From assembly GCA_016706545.1 (NCBI GenBank), contig JADJJK010000031.1, positions 50,408-114,407 on the forward strand: a DNA stretch of 64,000 nucleotides, given 5' to 3'. Made by a program: the position numbers and the translations under genes. The number at the start of each line of letters is the position of its first letter. Positions within the stretch are counted from its first letter, which is position 1. The stretch comes from Myxococcales bacterium. Its GTDB lineage: Bacteria; Myxococcota_A; Polyangia; Haliangiales; Haliangiaceae. The notes beneath the pieces were generated by a model, which worked only from the letters and a program-made list of their open reading frames with translations, searched no databases and was not told the origin of the DNA. This document shows positions 36,752 through 44,547 of this stretch, piece by piece.

Positions 36752-37451
36752 GGGTTCTGAACCAGCAGGGGCTGTGGGCGGTGTGGAGAGGCGCGCAGGC
36801 ACGCCATCGCCCACGCCGCCCATCCACCGCGTGCGCCTCTCCAAGGGCTGTGCGTCAACCGCGCCACCTCGCGCCTCACGGCTGCCAAAGCTCGATGGGG
36901 CGCGGTTGTCCACAGCCCGCCACCGTCCATAGCCCCGCCATCGCCGCCCATTCCCCCTCTCTCTCCCTCCCTGGTTCTGGTTCTCTCAACAAAAACAATA
37001 GATCTGGTTCTGCGAACCAGCAGGGGCTGTGGGCGGTGTGGAGAGGCGCGCAGGCACGCCAGCTCCACGCGGCCCACCCACCGCGTGCGCCTCTCCAAGG
37101 GCTGTGGACAACCGCGCCACCTCGCGCCTCACGGCTGCCAAAGCTCGATGGGGCGCGGTTGTCCACAGCCCGCCACTGTCCATAGCCCCGCCATCGCCGC
37201 CCATTCCCCCTCTCTCTCTCCCTCCCTGGTTCTGGTTCTCTCAAATAAAACAATAGATCTGGTTCTGCGACCAGTAGGGCTGTGGGCGGTGTGGAGAGGC
37301 GCGCAGGCACGCCAGCTCCACGCCGCCCACCACCGCCTGCGCCTCTCCAAGGGCTGTGCGTCAACCGCGCCACCCACGCACACCGACGAAGCACTCAGCT
37401 CACTGGGCGCGGTTGTCCACAGCCCGCCACCGTCCATAGCCCCGCCATCGC
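36752..37451 (+). repeat. three tandem units (about 255 bp) of a stem-loop repeat family
   Basis: Unit 1 starts near 36752, unit 2 near 37007, unit 3 near 37261; the third breaks off near 37451. Each reads GGTTCTG..ACCAG, GGGGCTGTGGGCGGTG, then arm A (GTGGAGAGGCGCGC) pairing with GCGCCTCTCCA, then arm B (CTGTGGACAACCGCGCC or CTGTGCGTCAACCGCGCC) pairing with GGCGCGGTTGTCCACAG, then a CT-rich stretch (CCCTCTCTCTCCCTCCCTGG). The nonamer TTGTCCACA, close to a DnaA box, occurs at 36906, 37159 and 37413, and its complement at 37103. An inverted single copy lies at 10717-10885. No coding frame is conserved between units. An RAYT remnant follows at 37541. Confidence 0.9.
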
Positions 37452-37540
37452 TGTTCACTCGCTCTATCTGTGAATCGCATTCACATCGCATCTCGTATTG
37501 CCAATCGTCTGCAAGATTGTTAATCTGTGCCGGCAATCAA

Positions 37541-37635
37541 ATGGCTATCTCTTCACGTCATAGTAAGGCCGCGCAGCTCACGCTCGAGTCCGCGCGCAAG
37601 CCCACCGGCCACGGCGGCTGGCGCCCCGGGGCTGT
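37541..37635 (+). pseudogene. REP-associated Y1 transposase (RAYT / TnpA-REP), N-terminal remnant
   Basis: From ATG 37541 the frame reads SRHSKAAQLTLESARKP then GHGGWRPGA, matching the signature start of TnpA-REP proteins (Gln-Leu-Thr-Leu-Glu, Gly-Gly-Trp-Arg-Pro-Gly-Ala-Gly-Arg-Pro) that cut and move REP palindromes. After GA the match stops; the frame then drifts and the catalytic HUH and Tyr are missing, so only the N-terminus survives. It lies 90 bp from the tandem stem-loop repeats, the expected partners. The rest of 37636-37840 has no gene I recognise. Confidence 0.6.
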
Positions 37636-37840
37636 CGCCGCGTCGCGGTGGTCAGATTGCCTCAGTGGAACCGCTCGCCGCCATGGGGTAGTTCCGGATC
37701 TGACCGCCGCCTATGGCCCGGCGCGAGTCAACGAGAACTGCAAAACCGCCAATAGCTGTTCCCAGTTGCTATTGGTGGTTCGCTGTGCGAACCTATCATC
37801 CGGGTACCGAATGGTCCCACAACTGTAGCGGCCGCCACGA

Positions 37841-39310
37841 ATGACTGAAGTCGAGATATCGACAATCGCTCTGATGGTTCGCGAGGCGCTCGATGGGCCT
37901 GACCGTCTGTTGGTCGAGGACGGATGGGGGCGATGGGGCCTAAGCACGTCTCAGACCCTTTCGCTTGCGGAGATGCTCATGGAGGTACTCGGGGACCGGG
38001 CCAGTCGACCTCTGGTGGCGTACCTGCAAAAGTCTCGACTCTATTACGCATTCACCGCTTGCTGCTTCCTTAACCGCTTGAGTTACTGCCCGATCGATGC
38101 ATCAAACCCGCTACAGAGGGTGCTCGATGTTGCTGCGCAGTTGCCAGACGCCATAATTGTCTGCGACAATGAGGAGGTCCTTGCTTCGATCTTGGAGCGA
38201 AAGATCGATGGCATCCGCATCAGCGAGGACTTTACCCGGGAAGATCGAGAGAACCGAGACGCGGTTGCAATGCCCGGGACGAAGAGTCCGCACTATTGTA
38301 TCGCCACATCCGGTAGCACCGGTACACCGAAGTTGGTGCTGGTTCCGCATGATCACACGATTCCATTTGTGCGCTGGGCAGTACCCTTCTATAGAATCGG
38401 TCAAGGTTGCCGTTGGGCGCAATTCTCAAGCATCGGGTTCGACCTTTCGCTCGTTGACTTCTTGTCTGTGGTGTGTGGCGGCGGGGTTCTCATTTCGCTT
38501 TCCTCTCAGCTCGACCGCATGCGTCCGGCGCTTGCGGTGAAACGATGCCGTATTACCCACTGGCACTCCGTGCCGTCGATGATCCCGTACTTTCTCATCG
38601 ATTCGGTAGGGGACGATCAGTCCACATGTCAGGTGTTCTCGTTCTGCGGTGAACCGCTTCAGCGAGCAAATGCAGACAAGCTCATGGCTCGATACCCTGG
38701 GGCAAGAATCGTAAATACATATGGTCCAACCGAAGGCACGCTGTTCTGCTCATTCTTCGAATATCGCCCCAATGACGAGACCGTGGTCGGAGACTTCGTC
38801 CCCATCGGACAACCGATACCACCGTGGAACTTCATCCTAATTCCCGAGGAGCGAGCGGAAAGGCTGGTGCTCATTGCCCCGAACATTGCCGACGGTTATG
38901 TCGGAACCGAATCCGCCGCGTTCGCCGCCGTCGATCTGTTTGGGTTCCGGCTACGCGCTTTCGACACGGGGGACAGGGTGAAGAGGCTTGGGCTACATCT
39001 CTATTTTTCACATCGAGTGGACACTATGGTGAAGGTGAATGGAAATCGCTTAGATCTCGCCGAGGTGGAGGCCGTTGCACAGCGCCTTGGTTTCACCAAT
39101 CCGATGGCATTCGTGGTGGGAAGCGGAGTAACTTTGGTGGCCGAAGGAGAGCAAGACGCGGTGACGCTCCTGATCCAACAACTCGGTGAGCACCTGCCGC
39201 AGTATGGCGTTCCCAATGTTGTGCGAGTTGTTCCCGCGCACCCGCGCACCCCAAGCGGCAAGCTCGACCGGCGGGCCGTCCGAAAGTCGCTCGGAGAAAA
39301 CAGTGAATAG
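37841..39310 (+). CDS. stand-alone AMP-forming adenylation enzyme (DltA-like)
   Basis: 489 residues. Adenylate-forming motifs are complete: CIATSGSTGTPKLV (A3, 153-166), FDLSLVDFLS (200-209, the amino-acid-binding Asp segment in A4, similar to FDLSVMD of DltA), NTYGPTEGT (A5, 292-300), AFDTGDRV (A7, Asp375), and the closing PSGKLDRRAV with catalytic Lys. It should activate an amino acid as AMP ester and load it on the carrier protein encoded next, with which it overlaps by 8 bp. G+C is visibly lower than the surrounding genome. The specificity pocket was not analysed further; an aryl or acyl acid is less likely given the conserved Asp. Confidence 0.88.
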   Translation: MTEVEISTIALMVREALDGPDRLLVEDGWGRWGLSTSQTLSLAEMLMEVLGDRASRPLVAYLQKSRLYYAFTACCFLNRLSYCPIDASNPLQRVLDVAAQLPDAIIVCDNEEVLASILERKIDGIRISEDFTREDRENRDAVAMPGTKSPHYCIATSGSTGTPKLVLVPHDHTIPFVRWAVPFYRIGQGCRWAQFSSIGFDLSLVDFLSVVCGGGVLISLSSQLDRMRPALAVKRCRITHWHSVPSMIPYFLIDSVGDDQSTCQVFSFCGEPLQRANADKLMARYPGARIVNTYGPTEGTLFCSFFEYRPNDETVVGDFVPIGQPIPPWNFILIPEERAERLVLIAPNIADGYVGTESAAFAAVDLFGFRLRAFDTGDRVKRLGLHLYFSHRVDTMVKVNGNRLDLAEVEAVAQRLGFTNPMAFVVGSGVTLVAEGEQDAVTLLIQQLGEHLPQYGVPNVVRVVPAHPRTPSGKLDRRAVRKSLGENSE

Positions 39311-39563
39311 TGGCACATACGAAATCGCCCGCCGGCTAATTGCATCTGCGCTCGGCGCGCAGTTGGAGGCGATCGGTCCAACAACAGCCATCTATAAGAT
39401 TCCGGAATGGGACAGCCTTGGTCAATTGAAGATCGTGGTGGCCTTGGAGAAGGCGCTCAACGTTAGAATTCTGGATGAAGTGACCTTCGAGTCCCTTGTG
39501 AATGTACGAAGAATCGCGGCGTATATCAATAATGTCAGAGCGGAAAATCACAATGGCAAATGA
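39303..39563 (+). CDS. acyl/peptidyl carrier protein
   Basis: 86 residues from GTG 39303. PEWDSLGQLKIVVALEKALNVRI contains the DSL attachment site, with Ser38 as phosphopantetheine acceptor, in a four-helix carrier fold of normal length. Its end overlaps the next gene (ATG 39553). Together with the adenylation enzyme it forms a DltA/DltC-like loading pair. Confidence 0.88.
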   Translation: MNSGTYEIARRLIASALGAQLEAIGPTTAIYKIPEWDSLGQLKIVVALEKALNVRILDEVTFESLVNVRRIAAYINNVRAENHNGK

Positions 39564-40332
39564 GGTAAATTTCGAGGCGGCGGACGGACATGTGGTCCGT
39601 GGAACCCATACCCAGGCGCATGCGGAGCGGGGGATGGTCCTGCTCGTCCACGGCATCACCGCCGATCGCCATGAATGGAGTTTCTTCGACTTTCTAGCAG
39701 CGGAACTGCTGGGTCAGGGCTTCAGCTCACTCGCCATTGACTACCGAGGGCACGGGGCGTCTTCGATCCCTATTTCGGAATTGAGTCTCGCGGGTGTTGT
39801 GCTCGATATCGCTGCGAGTTGGGAATACTGCCTCGAGCGCCGCCAGAATCCGTCGGCAATCAAGGTGATCGTGGGCAACAGCTTCGGTGGTGGTGCCTCA
39901 CTCTTGTTCAGCTCATGGAGTGGAGAAATCGATCATGTTGTTGCCACATGCCCTGTTCTCTCATACGTCGACGACCTCGATCGTGTCAACAGAGCATGGC
40001 GGAGTGACCTCCCGACTGGTCGAATTCACTACGCGAGCAAGAGTCTTCCTTCTTCCATTGTTCCGCAAATGTACCTGTTCGATCTGATGCTGGCGCGGAC
40101 GACGCGCAACGTGAATCTAACCATTTTCCACGGCACATCGGACACCGATGTCCCCATTTTGGCGAGCGAGCAATTTATCGAGAGTCGAGGCAGTGGTAAC
40201 CTCCACCGGCTCCTAGGAATGGACCATTCGTTCTCAGCACCCGAAGGAACCGAGAATCGCGCCGCGGTATCGCTTGAATTTCGAAGGCGCGCGGCTCGTG
40301 AAATTTCCACCTTTGTCGGAAGCCTCGGGTGA
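39553..40332 (+). CDS. alpha/beta hydrolase (thioesterase-like)
   Basis: 259 residues from ATG 39553 (ATG at 39532 possible). VLLVHGITADRHEW is the oxyanion turn, AIDYRGHGASS follows, VIVGNSFGGGASLLF holds the nucleophile Ser110 in GxSxGG, and a Asp in HGTSDTDVP plus His in LLGMDHSFSAPEG complete the triad. It might release or transfer the amino-acyl group from the carrier protein, acting as thioesterase or acyltransferase. Ends with a TGATG overlap to the next gene. Confidence 0.8.
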   Translation: MANEVNFEAADGHVVRGTHTQAHAERGMVLLVHGITADRHEWSFFDFLAAELLGQGFSSLAIDYRGHGASSIPISELSLAGVVLDIAASWEYCLERRQNPSAIKVIVGNSFGGGASLLFSSWSGEIDHVVATCPVLSYVDDLDRVNRAWRSDLPTGRIHYASKSLPSSIVPQMYLFDLMLARTTRNVNLTIFHGTSDTDVPILASEQFIESRGSGNLHRLLGMDHSFSAPEGTENRAAVSLEFRRRAAREISTFVGSLG

Positions 40333-40937
40333 TGCTCACCATTACCGAACCTCTTTTTCTTGCCGAACCTCGTAGTTGGCCCGAGTGGGACATCTCGCTC
40401 GGAGCCTTTGTGACTGTTGAAGCGAGTCCTGAAGCTCCCGTGAGAATCAGTCCCAGGTGCCGTGTAGGGCACCATGTCTACATTGGCTCGGCTGTAACGC
40501 TATGTAATGGAGTCCGACTTGACACCATGAGCTTTGTTGGCGCTCGAACGACAATCGGAGAGGGCTCCGCAGTTCACAGCGTGAAGGTATTCGAAGCAGT
40601 GACGATTGGTCGCAACACGTTTATTGGGGGAGATGTGTCTAACTGGACCATCATCGGCGATGATGTGACCTTCATGGGGCGAATCGTGCATACCTATCGG
40701 AAGGCCGGAGGCAGGGATGACTGGGTGGGCGCAGGACCACAGCCATCGCCCCGGATTGGGGATAAGGCGATCATCGGTGAGAACGCGCTTCTTATCGGTG
40801 GCATTGATATTGGCCGCGGTGCGTACGTGTCGGCCGGGGAGGTCGTCAAGTACGATGTTCCCGCCGGGCACCTTGCGATCAACGGAGAACTCATTCCTCT
40901 CTCTGCCTTCCGCGGGTTCATCAAGAGTCGCGAGTAG
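40332..40937 (+). CDS. left-handed beta-helix acyltransferase (hexapeptide repeats)
   Basis: 201 residues. Hexapeptide repeats run through most of the chain: VRISPRCRVGHHVYIGSAVTL, SFVGARTTIGEGSAV, VTIGRNTFIGGDVSNWTIIGDDVTF, RIGDKAIIGENALLIGGIDIG, AYVSAGEVVKYDVPAGHLAI (typical closing of sugar O-acyltransferases). His in IVHTYRK region and the loop before PSPRIGDKAI may form the active site. It likely transfers an acyl group to a sugar or amino sugar. Starts directly after the hydrolase stop. Confidence 0.85.
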   Translation: MLTITEPLFLAEPRSWPEWDISLGAFVTVEASPEAPVRISPRCRVGHHVYIGSAVTLCNGVRLDTMSFVGARTTIGEGSAVHSVKVFEAVTIGRNTFIGGDVSNWTIIGDDVTFMGRIVHTYRKAGGRDDWVGAGPQPSPRIGDKAIIGENALLIGGIDIGRGAYVSAGEVVKYDVPAGHLAINGELIPLSAFRGFIKSRE

Positions 40938-40951
40938 GGCACGAGGCCCGT

Positions 40952-42094
40952 ATGAAACTGCGAGTGTTCGTCAGCCATAGTTTTCATGCCGAGCACCACC
41001 TGCACGGCAAGCTTGATGGTTTTCGTAACTCTGTGGATGCTGCTCGGGTTGAGGTGCTGTCGCATGCCAAACTGGGGTTGCGGGATGTCTCAATTGATCT
41101 CCACTTTGAGGATACGGCGATTGGACAGTTGCTACCTGCGCGGACACGAATAGACATCGAATGCGCTGACATCTTCATAATCGATATTTCAGCCCGCACT
41201 GCGAACACATTTTTTGAACTCGGGTATGCTCGTGCTTTGGGTGTGGAAACAATTGTGATTCAACAACGCTCTATCCAAGAATCGATTCCGGCGAACGTGG
41301 CCGACCTTCTTGTCGGATTCTATGGGACCACAGATGAGCTACGGCAGATTGTCGCGAGGCGACTCAGCGAGATTCTGGGAGATGTGGCGTCCTTGGGCGC
41401 GAGCCGACCGCGCGACCGATGTTTCTGGTTCGAACCGGATGTTAGAGAGGTGCATATCGTGTGTGGCAGCGAGCCTGAGGCGACGCGATTTGCCAACCGG
41501 GACTCCGACGACTACTTGCTTATCGACAACTTTGACGACCGCGATGCTCTCTTTGCGCTGAGCACCTTGCTGTCTCGCGCATACCCGAACGCGAACTTGG
41601 TCCGCCACACCTCGGCGAACCTGCCCCCGGACATCTACCACTCCAATCTGGTTCTTGTTGGTGGCCCTCTTACAAATCGTGTCGCCGCGGAGATGATGGC
41701 GGAACTTAACGTGAAAGTTAGATACCTTGATGGCGACGATGGCATTGAGTTTCAGGGGCCACGTGGGCTTGAGATCGTACGATCCCAGCGGGATGCGTCA
41801 GGTGTGATCGTTGCAGACGCAGGGTATTTTGGCCGTTTTCGGAACCCATTTGCGCGTCGGAACCGCATCATCATGTGCCAGGGATGCCATACATTCGGAA
41901 CGCTCGCAGCGAGTGCCATCCTTGCGGACGACAATCAGGCGCAGGACAACGCACGCTACCTTGAGAAGCTTTCCGGTGTAGATGCCCGAGCAATCGCTCG
42001 AATAGAGTGCGTATTCTCAGTCCGAGTTCTCACTAACCGACGGGTACTGCCTGCAGCCGTCACCGAGCCCTTAACATTTGTACATGTTTCTTGA
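40952..42094 (+). CDS. two-domain protein: TIR/NDT-like N-terminus plus unknown C-terminal domain
   Basis: 380 residues. Residues 1-130: RVFVSHSFHAEHH, then CADIFIIDISARTANTFFELGYARALG (Glu89), the pattern of nucleoside 2-deoxyribosyltransferase and TIR-like nucleotide hydrolases in which this Glu is catalytic. Residues about 165-370 are a second alpha/beta domain: DDYLLIDNFDDRDALFAL, NLVLVGGPLTNRVAAEMM, GVIVADAGYFGRFRNPF, RRNRIIMCQGCHTFGTLAAS. I have the impression of this GGPxxN / GxxxFGT domain from conflict-associated proteins but cannot name a family. It starts 14 bp after the acyltransferase, so it is probably in the same operon, and overlaps the convergent GT2 gene by 24 bp. Confidence 0.68.
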   Translation: MKLRVFVSHSFHAEHHLHGKLDGFRNSVDAARVEVLSHAKLGLRDVSIDLHFEDTAIGQLLPARTRIDIECADIFIIDISARTANTFFELGYARALGVETIVIQQRSIQESIPANVADLLVGFYGTTDELRQIVARRLSEILGDVASLGASRPRDRCFWFEPDVREVHIVCGSEPEATRFANRDSDDYLLIDNFDDRDALFALSTLLSRAYPNANLVRHTSANLPPDIYHSNLVLVGGPLTNRVAAEMMAELNVKVRYLDGDDGIEFQGPRGLEIVRSQRDASGVIVADAGYFGRFRNPFARRNRIIMCQGCHTFGTLAASAILADDNQAQDNARYLEKLSGVDARAIARIECVFSVRVLTNRRVLPAAVTEPLTFVHVS

Positions 42095-42751
42095 CAGCCG
42101 ATGACGGATTTCTTTTCGGAAGAAGAACGTAAGATATTCGTTGATGTCTTTCGCCATCGGGATGTAATGCTCAATCGAGCGTTCAGCGTCTGCAAGGAGT
42201 CCAATGTTCACGTGGTCAACGATGTATCCGCGAGTGTCAAGTGCATGTGTGAGGATGGCAATATCGATCGCCCAGTTATTCGGCAAGTCGACTAGTGCGA
42301 AATCGCATCGGTTAAACAGGTAGGTGCCGCTTAGAGGGAGAGGGATGGTGTCCCATTCCGGACGGTACAGCTGAAAGAATGGACGAACGACGAGGTTCGT
42401 TACCGGAAATGTGTCGTAGGGAGAGTGGAAGATCCCGCGCTTGAGTGCATGCTTGGGGCCAGTTCGGAGCAAGTCTACCCACTCAGTTTGCCAGTCCCTG
42501 ATGTCCGCATCGGTCCGAAGCACCAGGTCCTCTCGAGCAGCGCTCATGCCGACCTTCATTGCGCAGCCGAGACCAACGTCAAGGCACTGAAGTACACGAG
42601 CCCCGGCTTCACTGGCCTGCTCAGCTGTGTGATCATCCGATGCGTTATCGACAACAATGACCTCGCTGACGAGCTTGCTGTCGAGCAAGCGCCGCACAAC
42701 ACTACCAACAGTCTCCTGCTCATTCCGGGCTGGCACTACAGCTGAAATCAT
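42071..42751 (-). CDS. family 2 glycosyltransferase
   Basis: 226 residues with GGAG ribosome-binding sequence upstream. GT-A motifs: ISAVVPARNEQETVGSVVRRLL, VIVVDNASDDHTAEQA, and LVLRTDADIRDWQTEWV with the metal-binding DAD at 81-83. The C-terminal half (GTYLFNRCDFALVDLPNNWAIDIAILTHAL) resembles glucosyl-3-phosphoglycerate synthase-type GT2 enzymes. It would transfer a sugar from a nucleotide donor. Convergent with the operon at 37.8-42.1 kb and of similar low G+C, so probably acquired together. Confidence 0.82.
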   Translation of the reverse strand: MISAVVPARNEQETVGSVVRRLLDSKLVSEVIVVDNASDDHTAEQASEAGARVLQCLDVGLGCAMKVGMSAAREDLVLRTDADIRDWQTEWVDLLRTGPKHALKRGIFHSPYDTFPVTNLVVRPFFQLYRPEWDTIPLPLSGTYLFNRCDFALVDLPNNWAIDIAILTHALDTRGYIVDHVNIGLLADAERSIEHYIPMAKDINEYLTFFFRKEIRHRLSRNMYKC

Positions 42752-43133
42752 GAAATCTCCAGATACGAGGCGGGCACGTGAGACAGTGCGCAGGGTCTTG
42801 CGCTTGGAAGCTCAAGCGACTTCATCATGACAACCGGAATTCTCTCTAGCCGTAGGCGCCAGCTGTGCAGGCGCAGATCTTGCGGCTTCACTTGAATTTT
42901 GGCATGAGTTAGTTGTACTGGCATACGGTAAGCTCAGAAATTCGCTGTGGGAGAAACGAAAGTAGTGTCATGGAGGTTCCGCTACGAAAATCGACTCGGT
43001 CGCAACCGCCAAGCCTGGTTGCAGTTCAGACTGAGAGTGAGGTTCTTTCCTCCAATAGACTTGGCGAGTTTCGCGCGATCGTCACTGTCAAATCGTGCGG
43101 TGTGAGAGTGTTGTGATCGCCATCTTCGGCTCC
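42752..43133. other. non-coding gap, low G+C
   Basis: No convincing gene in these 382 bp: short frames on both strands lack ribosome-binding sequences and recognisable protein patterns. It separates the GT2 promoter region from the end of the caspase-like gene. Confidence 0.5.
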
Positions 43134-44111
43134 CTAGATTCTCTTTTGCTCGACCAGCCTGCGGTAGTGCTCGCCCAGCAACGTCAGCTTGCAGGCCTTG
43201 CTTTCCATGGCCGCGTGCCACATGTGAGGCGCGTCAACGGGCACGACTAGGTTTACTCGGTTGTACTTCTGGAGAATCGCAAAGACATGCGTGTGCTCAG
43301 GATTGGGTGGTGGCATCCCTGGCTTGCGCCCTTGCATCTCCGGCTCATACGTTGGGTCCAGTGAAAACCGATACCCCGGCGCTGGAAAGAACTCAGCAAT
43401 ACGTTGAAGCTCCGCAAGACTGATCGAGGGAATCGCCTTCCTGAGCGACACAAAGCTCTTAACGTTGGTCTTGAAGATGGGGCGCTGATCCCAAGGCCCA
43501 AGTGATTGATCAATGTGCGCGTATACACTTCCCGGCGTGATATCTCCGACGAGATTGGCGGCACTTCCGACCAGAGCATCTGCAAATAGCGCTGTAAACA
43601 CGCCGCTCCCATTGCGTTCGGACGCATATTGCTCTGACGTCGACGCCGTAAGAATCGTAGTCCCTTCCTTGAGCTCGGCAGTCGAAACGGCTTGGCCTCC
43701 AGGACTTCCGGCAATCCCGGAGTGGCAGCTATCCAGCGCAATGACCTTGTTCTTCGAGCGTGAGTTATTGGCCAAGATCAGGATCTCAGAGAGAGAGACG
43801 CCTTCATCGCCACGGCGAGAGTCGGAGGCCAGGAGGTAGCCGCCCGTTGCCTCAATGTGTCCGTGACCCGCAAAGTAGAGGAGAGCAATCTCGTCATCCG
43901 TCGAGAAAAGCTCCTCGATCGAGTCTTTCAGCTCCGCACGCGGAACCTGGTCGTTCGGGCTCGTACCCGTTAGCGGCTTTACGGCGAAGTTAACCGTGCC
44001 ATCGGCGTTTCGTTCAAGCAGTGGCTTAATCGAGTGTGCGTCGTTGACACATCCGTGCAGCGGTGATGTGTGCTCGTAATAATCAATCCCGACGACCAGC
44101 GCTTTGCGCAT
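43134..44111 (-). CDS. caspase-like (C14) protease, probable defence effector
   Basis: 325 residues. The caspase/metacaspase p20 fold is clear: ALVVGIDYYEHTSPLHGCVNDA, LLYFAGHGHIEATGGYLLASD with catalytic His83, and VIALDSCHSGIAG with catalytic Cys129. TTILTASTSEQYA and GSGVFTALFADAL follow as in bacterial caspases. Residues about 225-325 form a separate C-terminal domain (AELQRIAEFFPAPGYRFSLDPTYEPE, HVFAILQKYNRVNLVVPVDAPH) of unknown fold that may sense a nucleotide signal. It begins 26 bp after a TIR-like gene. The pair matches the caspase-containing Thoeris design, in which a TIR enzyme makes a cyclic-ADP-ribose signal that switches on the protease and kills the infected cell. Confidence 0.87.
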   Translation of the reverse strand: MRKALVVGIDYYEHTSPLHGCVNDAHSIKPLLERNADGTVNFAVKPLTGTSPNDQVPRAELKDSIEELFSTDDEIALLYFAGHGHIEATGGYLLASDSRRGDEGVSLSEILILANNSRSKNKVIALDSCHSGIAGSPGGQAVSTAELKEGTTILTASTSEQYASERNGSGVFTALFADALVGSAANLVGDITPGSVYAHIDQSLGPWDQRPIFKTNVKSFVSLRKAIPSISLAELQRIAEFFPAPGYRFSLDPTYEPEMQGRKPGMPPPNPEHTHVFAILQKYNRVNLVVPVDAPHMWHAAMESKACKLTLLGEHYRRLVEQKRI

Positions 44112-44137
44112 TGTCCCTCCCTTGCTTACGTGCGTAT

Positions 44138-44524
44138 CTACAGCGACTTAATGAATGTTGCGATGTTGTCCCAGGTCCAATTAACGATCTTTATGCCGCT
44201 GAGTTCTGCCGGAAGACTAGTGGGGCGATTGTCCGCGGAGCAGTAGACACCAAGGAGCCTTCGCCCCTCGGCCTTGGCGCATGAGGCTTCCCACAGTGCG
44301 CCATCCCCCTTCGTTGTGTTCTTGCTAACGAGTACGATCACGCCATCGCACCCCTTGATGCGGGAACGACAATTTGTCTTCCACTTCTCGTCCCAGGGCT
44401 CCTTCACGGACATGTCCACGAACTCGAACGGCGTGCTTTCATTCTTGGATTGTCCCACCAAGAAGTCCCGTGACGTCTTGTCCTCGATGGCGAACGCAAT
44501 AAAGACCCGCTTCTTCCCGGACAT
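44138..44524 (-). CDS. TIR-like protein (ThsB / DUF1863 type)
   Basis: 128 residues. KKRVFIAFAIEDKTSRDFL (strand A and box 1), FEFVDMSVKEPWDEKWKT, CRSRIKGCDGVIVLVSKNT, GALWEASCAKAEGRRLLGVYC, PAELSGIKIVNWTWDNIATFI. This is the compact ThsB/MTH538 TIR-like fold seen in Thoeris sensors; Glu79 in LWEASC occupies the catalytic Glu position. Expected to use NAD+ to make a cyclic ADP-ribose isomer when phage is sensed. Ribosome-binding sequence AAGGGAAG upstream. First intact gene of the TIR-caspase operon. Confidence 0.88.
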   Translation of the reverse strand: MSGKKRVFIAFAIEDKTSRDFLVGQSKNESTPFEFVDMSVKEPWDEKWKTNCRSRIKGCDGVIVLVSKNTTKGDGALWEASCAKAEGRRLLGVYCSADNRPTSLPAELSGIKIVNWTWDNIATFIKSL

Positions 44525-44547
44525 ACTGCTTCCCTTTCTTCGATGCG

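Noticed and set aside
36752..37451. Tandem array taken as CRISPR
   Set aside because: Period is about 255 bp with hairpins, no short repeats separated by unique spacers, no cas genes.
36752..37451. Replication origin because of TTGTCCACA boxes
   Set aside because: No dnaA, dnaN, parA/B or gidA nearby and no AT-rich unwinding region; nonamers are part of hairpin arms.
42913..43221. Small frames on both strands between GT2 and the caspase gene
   Set aside because: Neither has a ribosome-binding sequence nor recognisable protein pattern.
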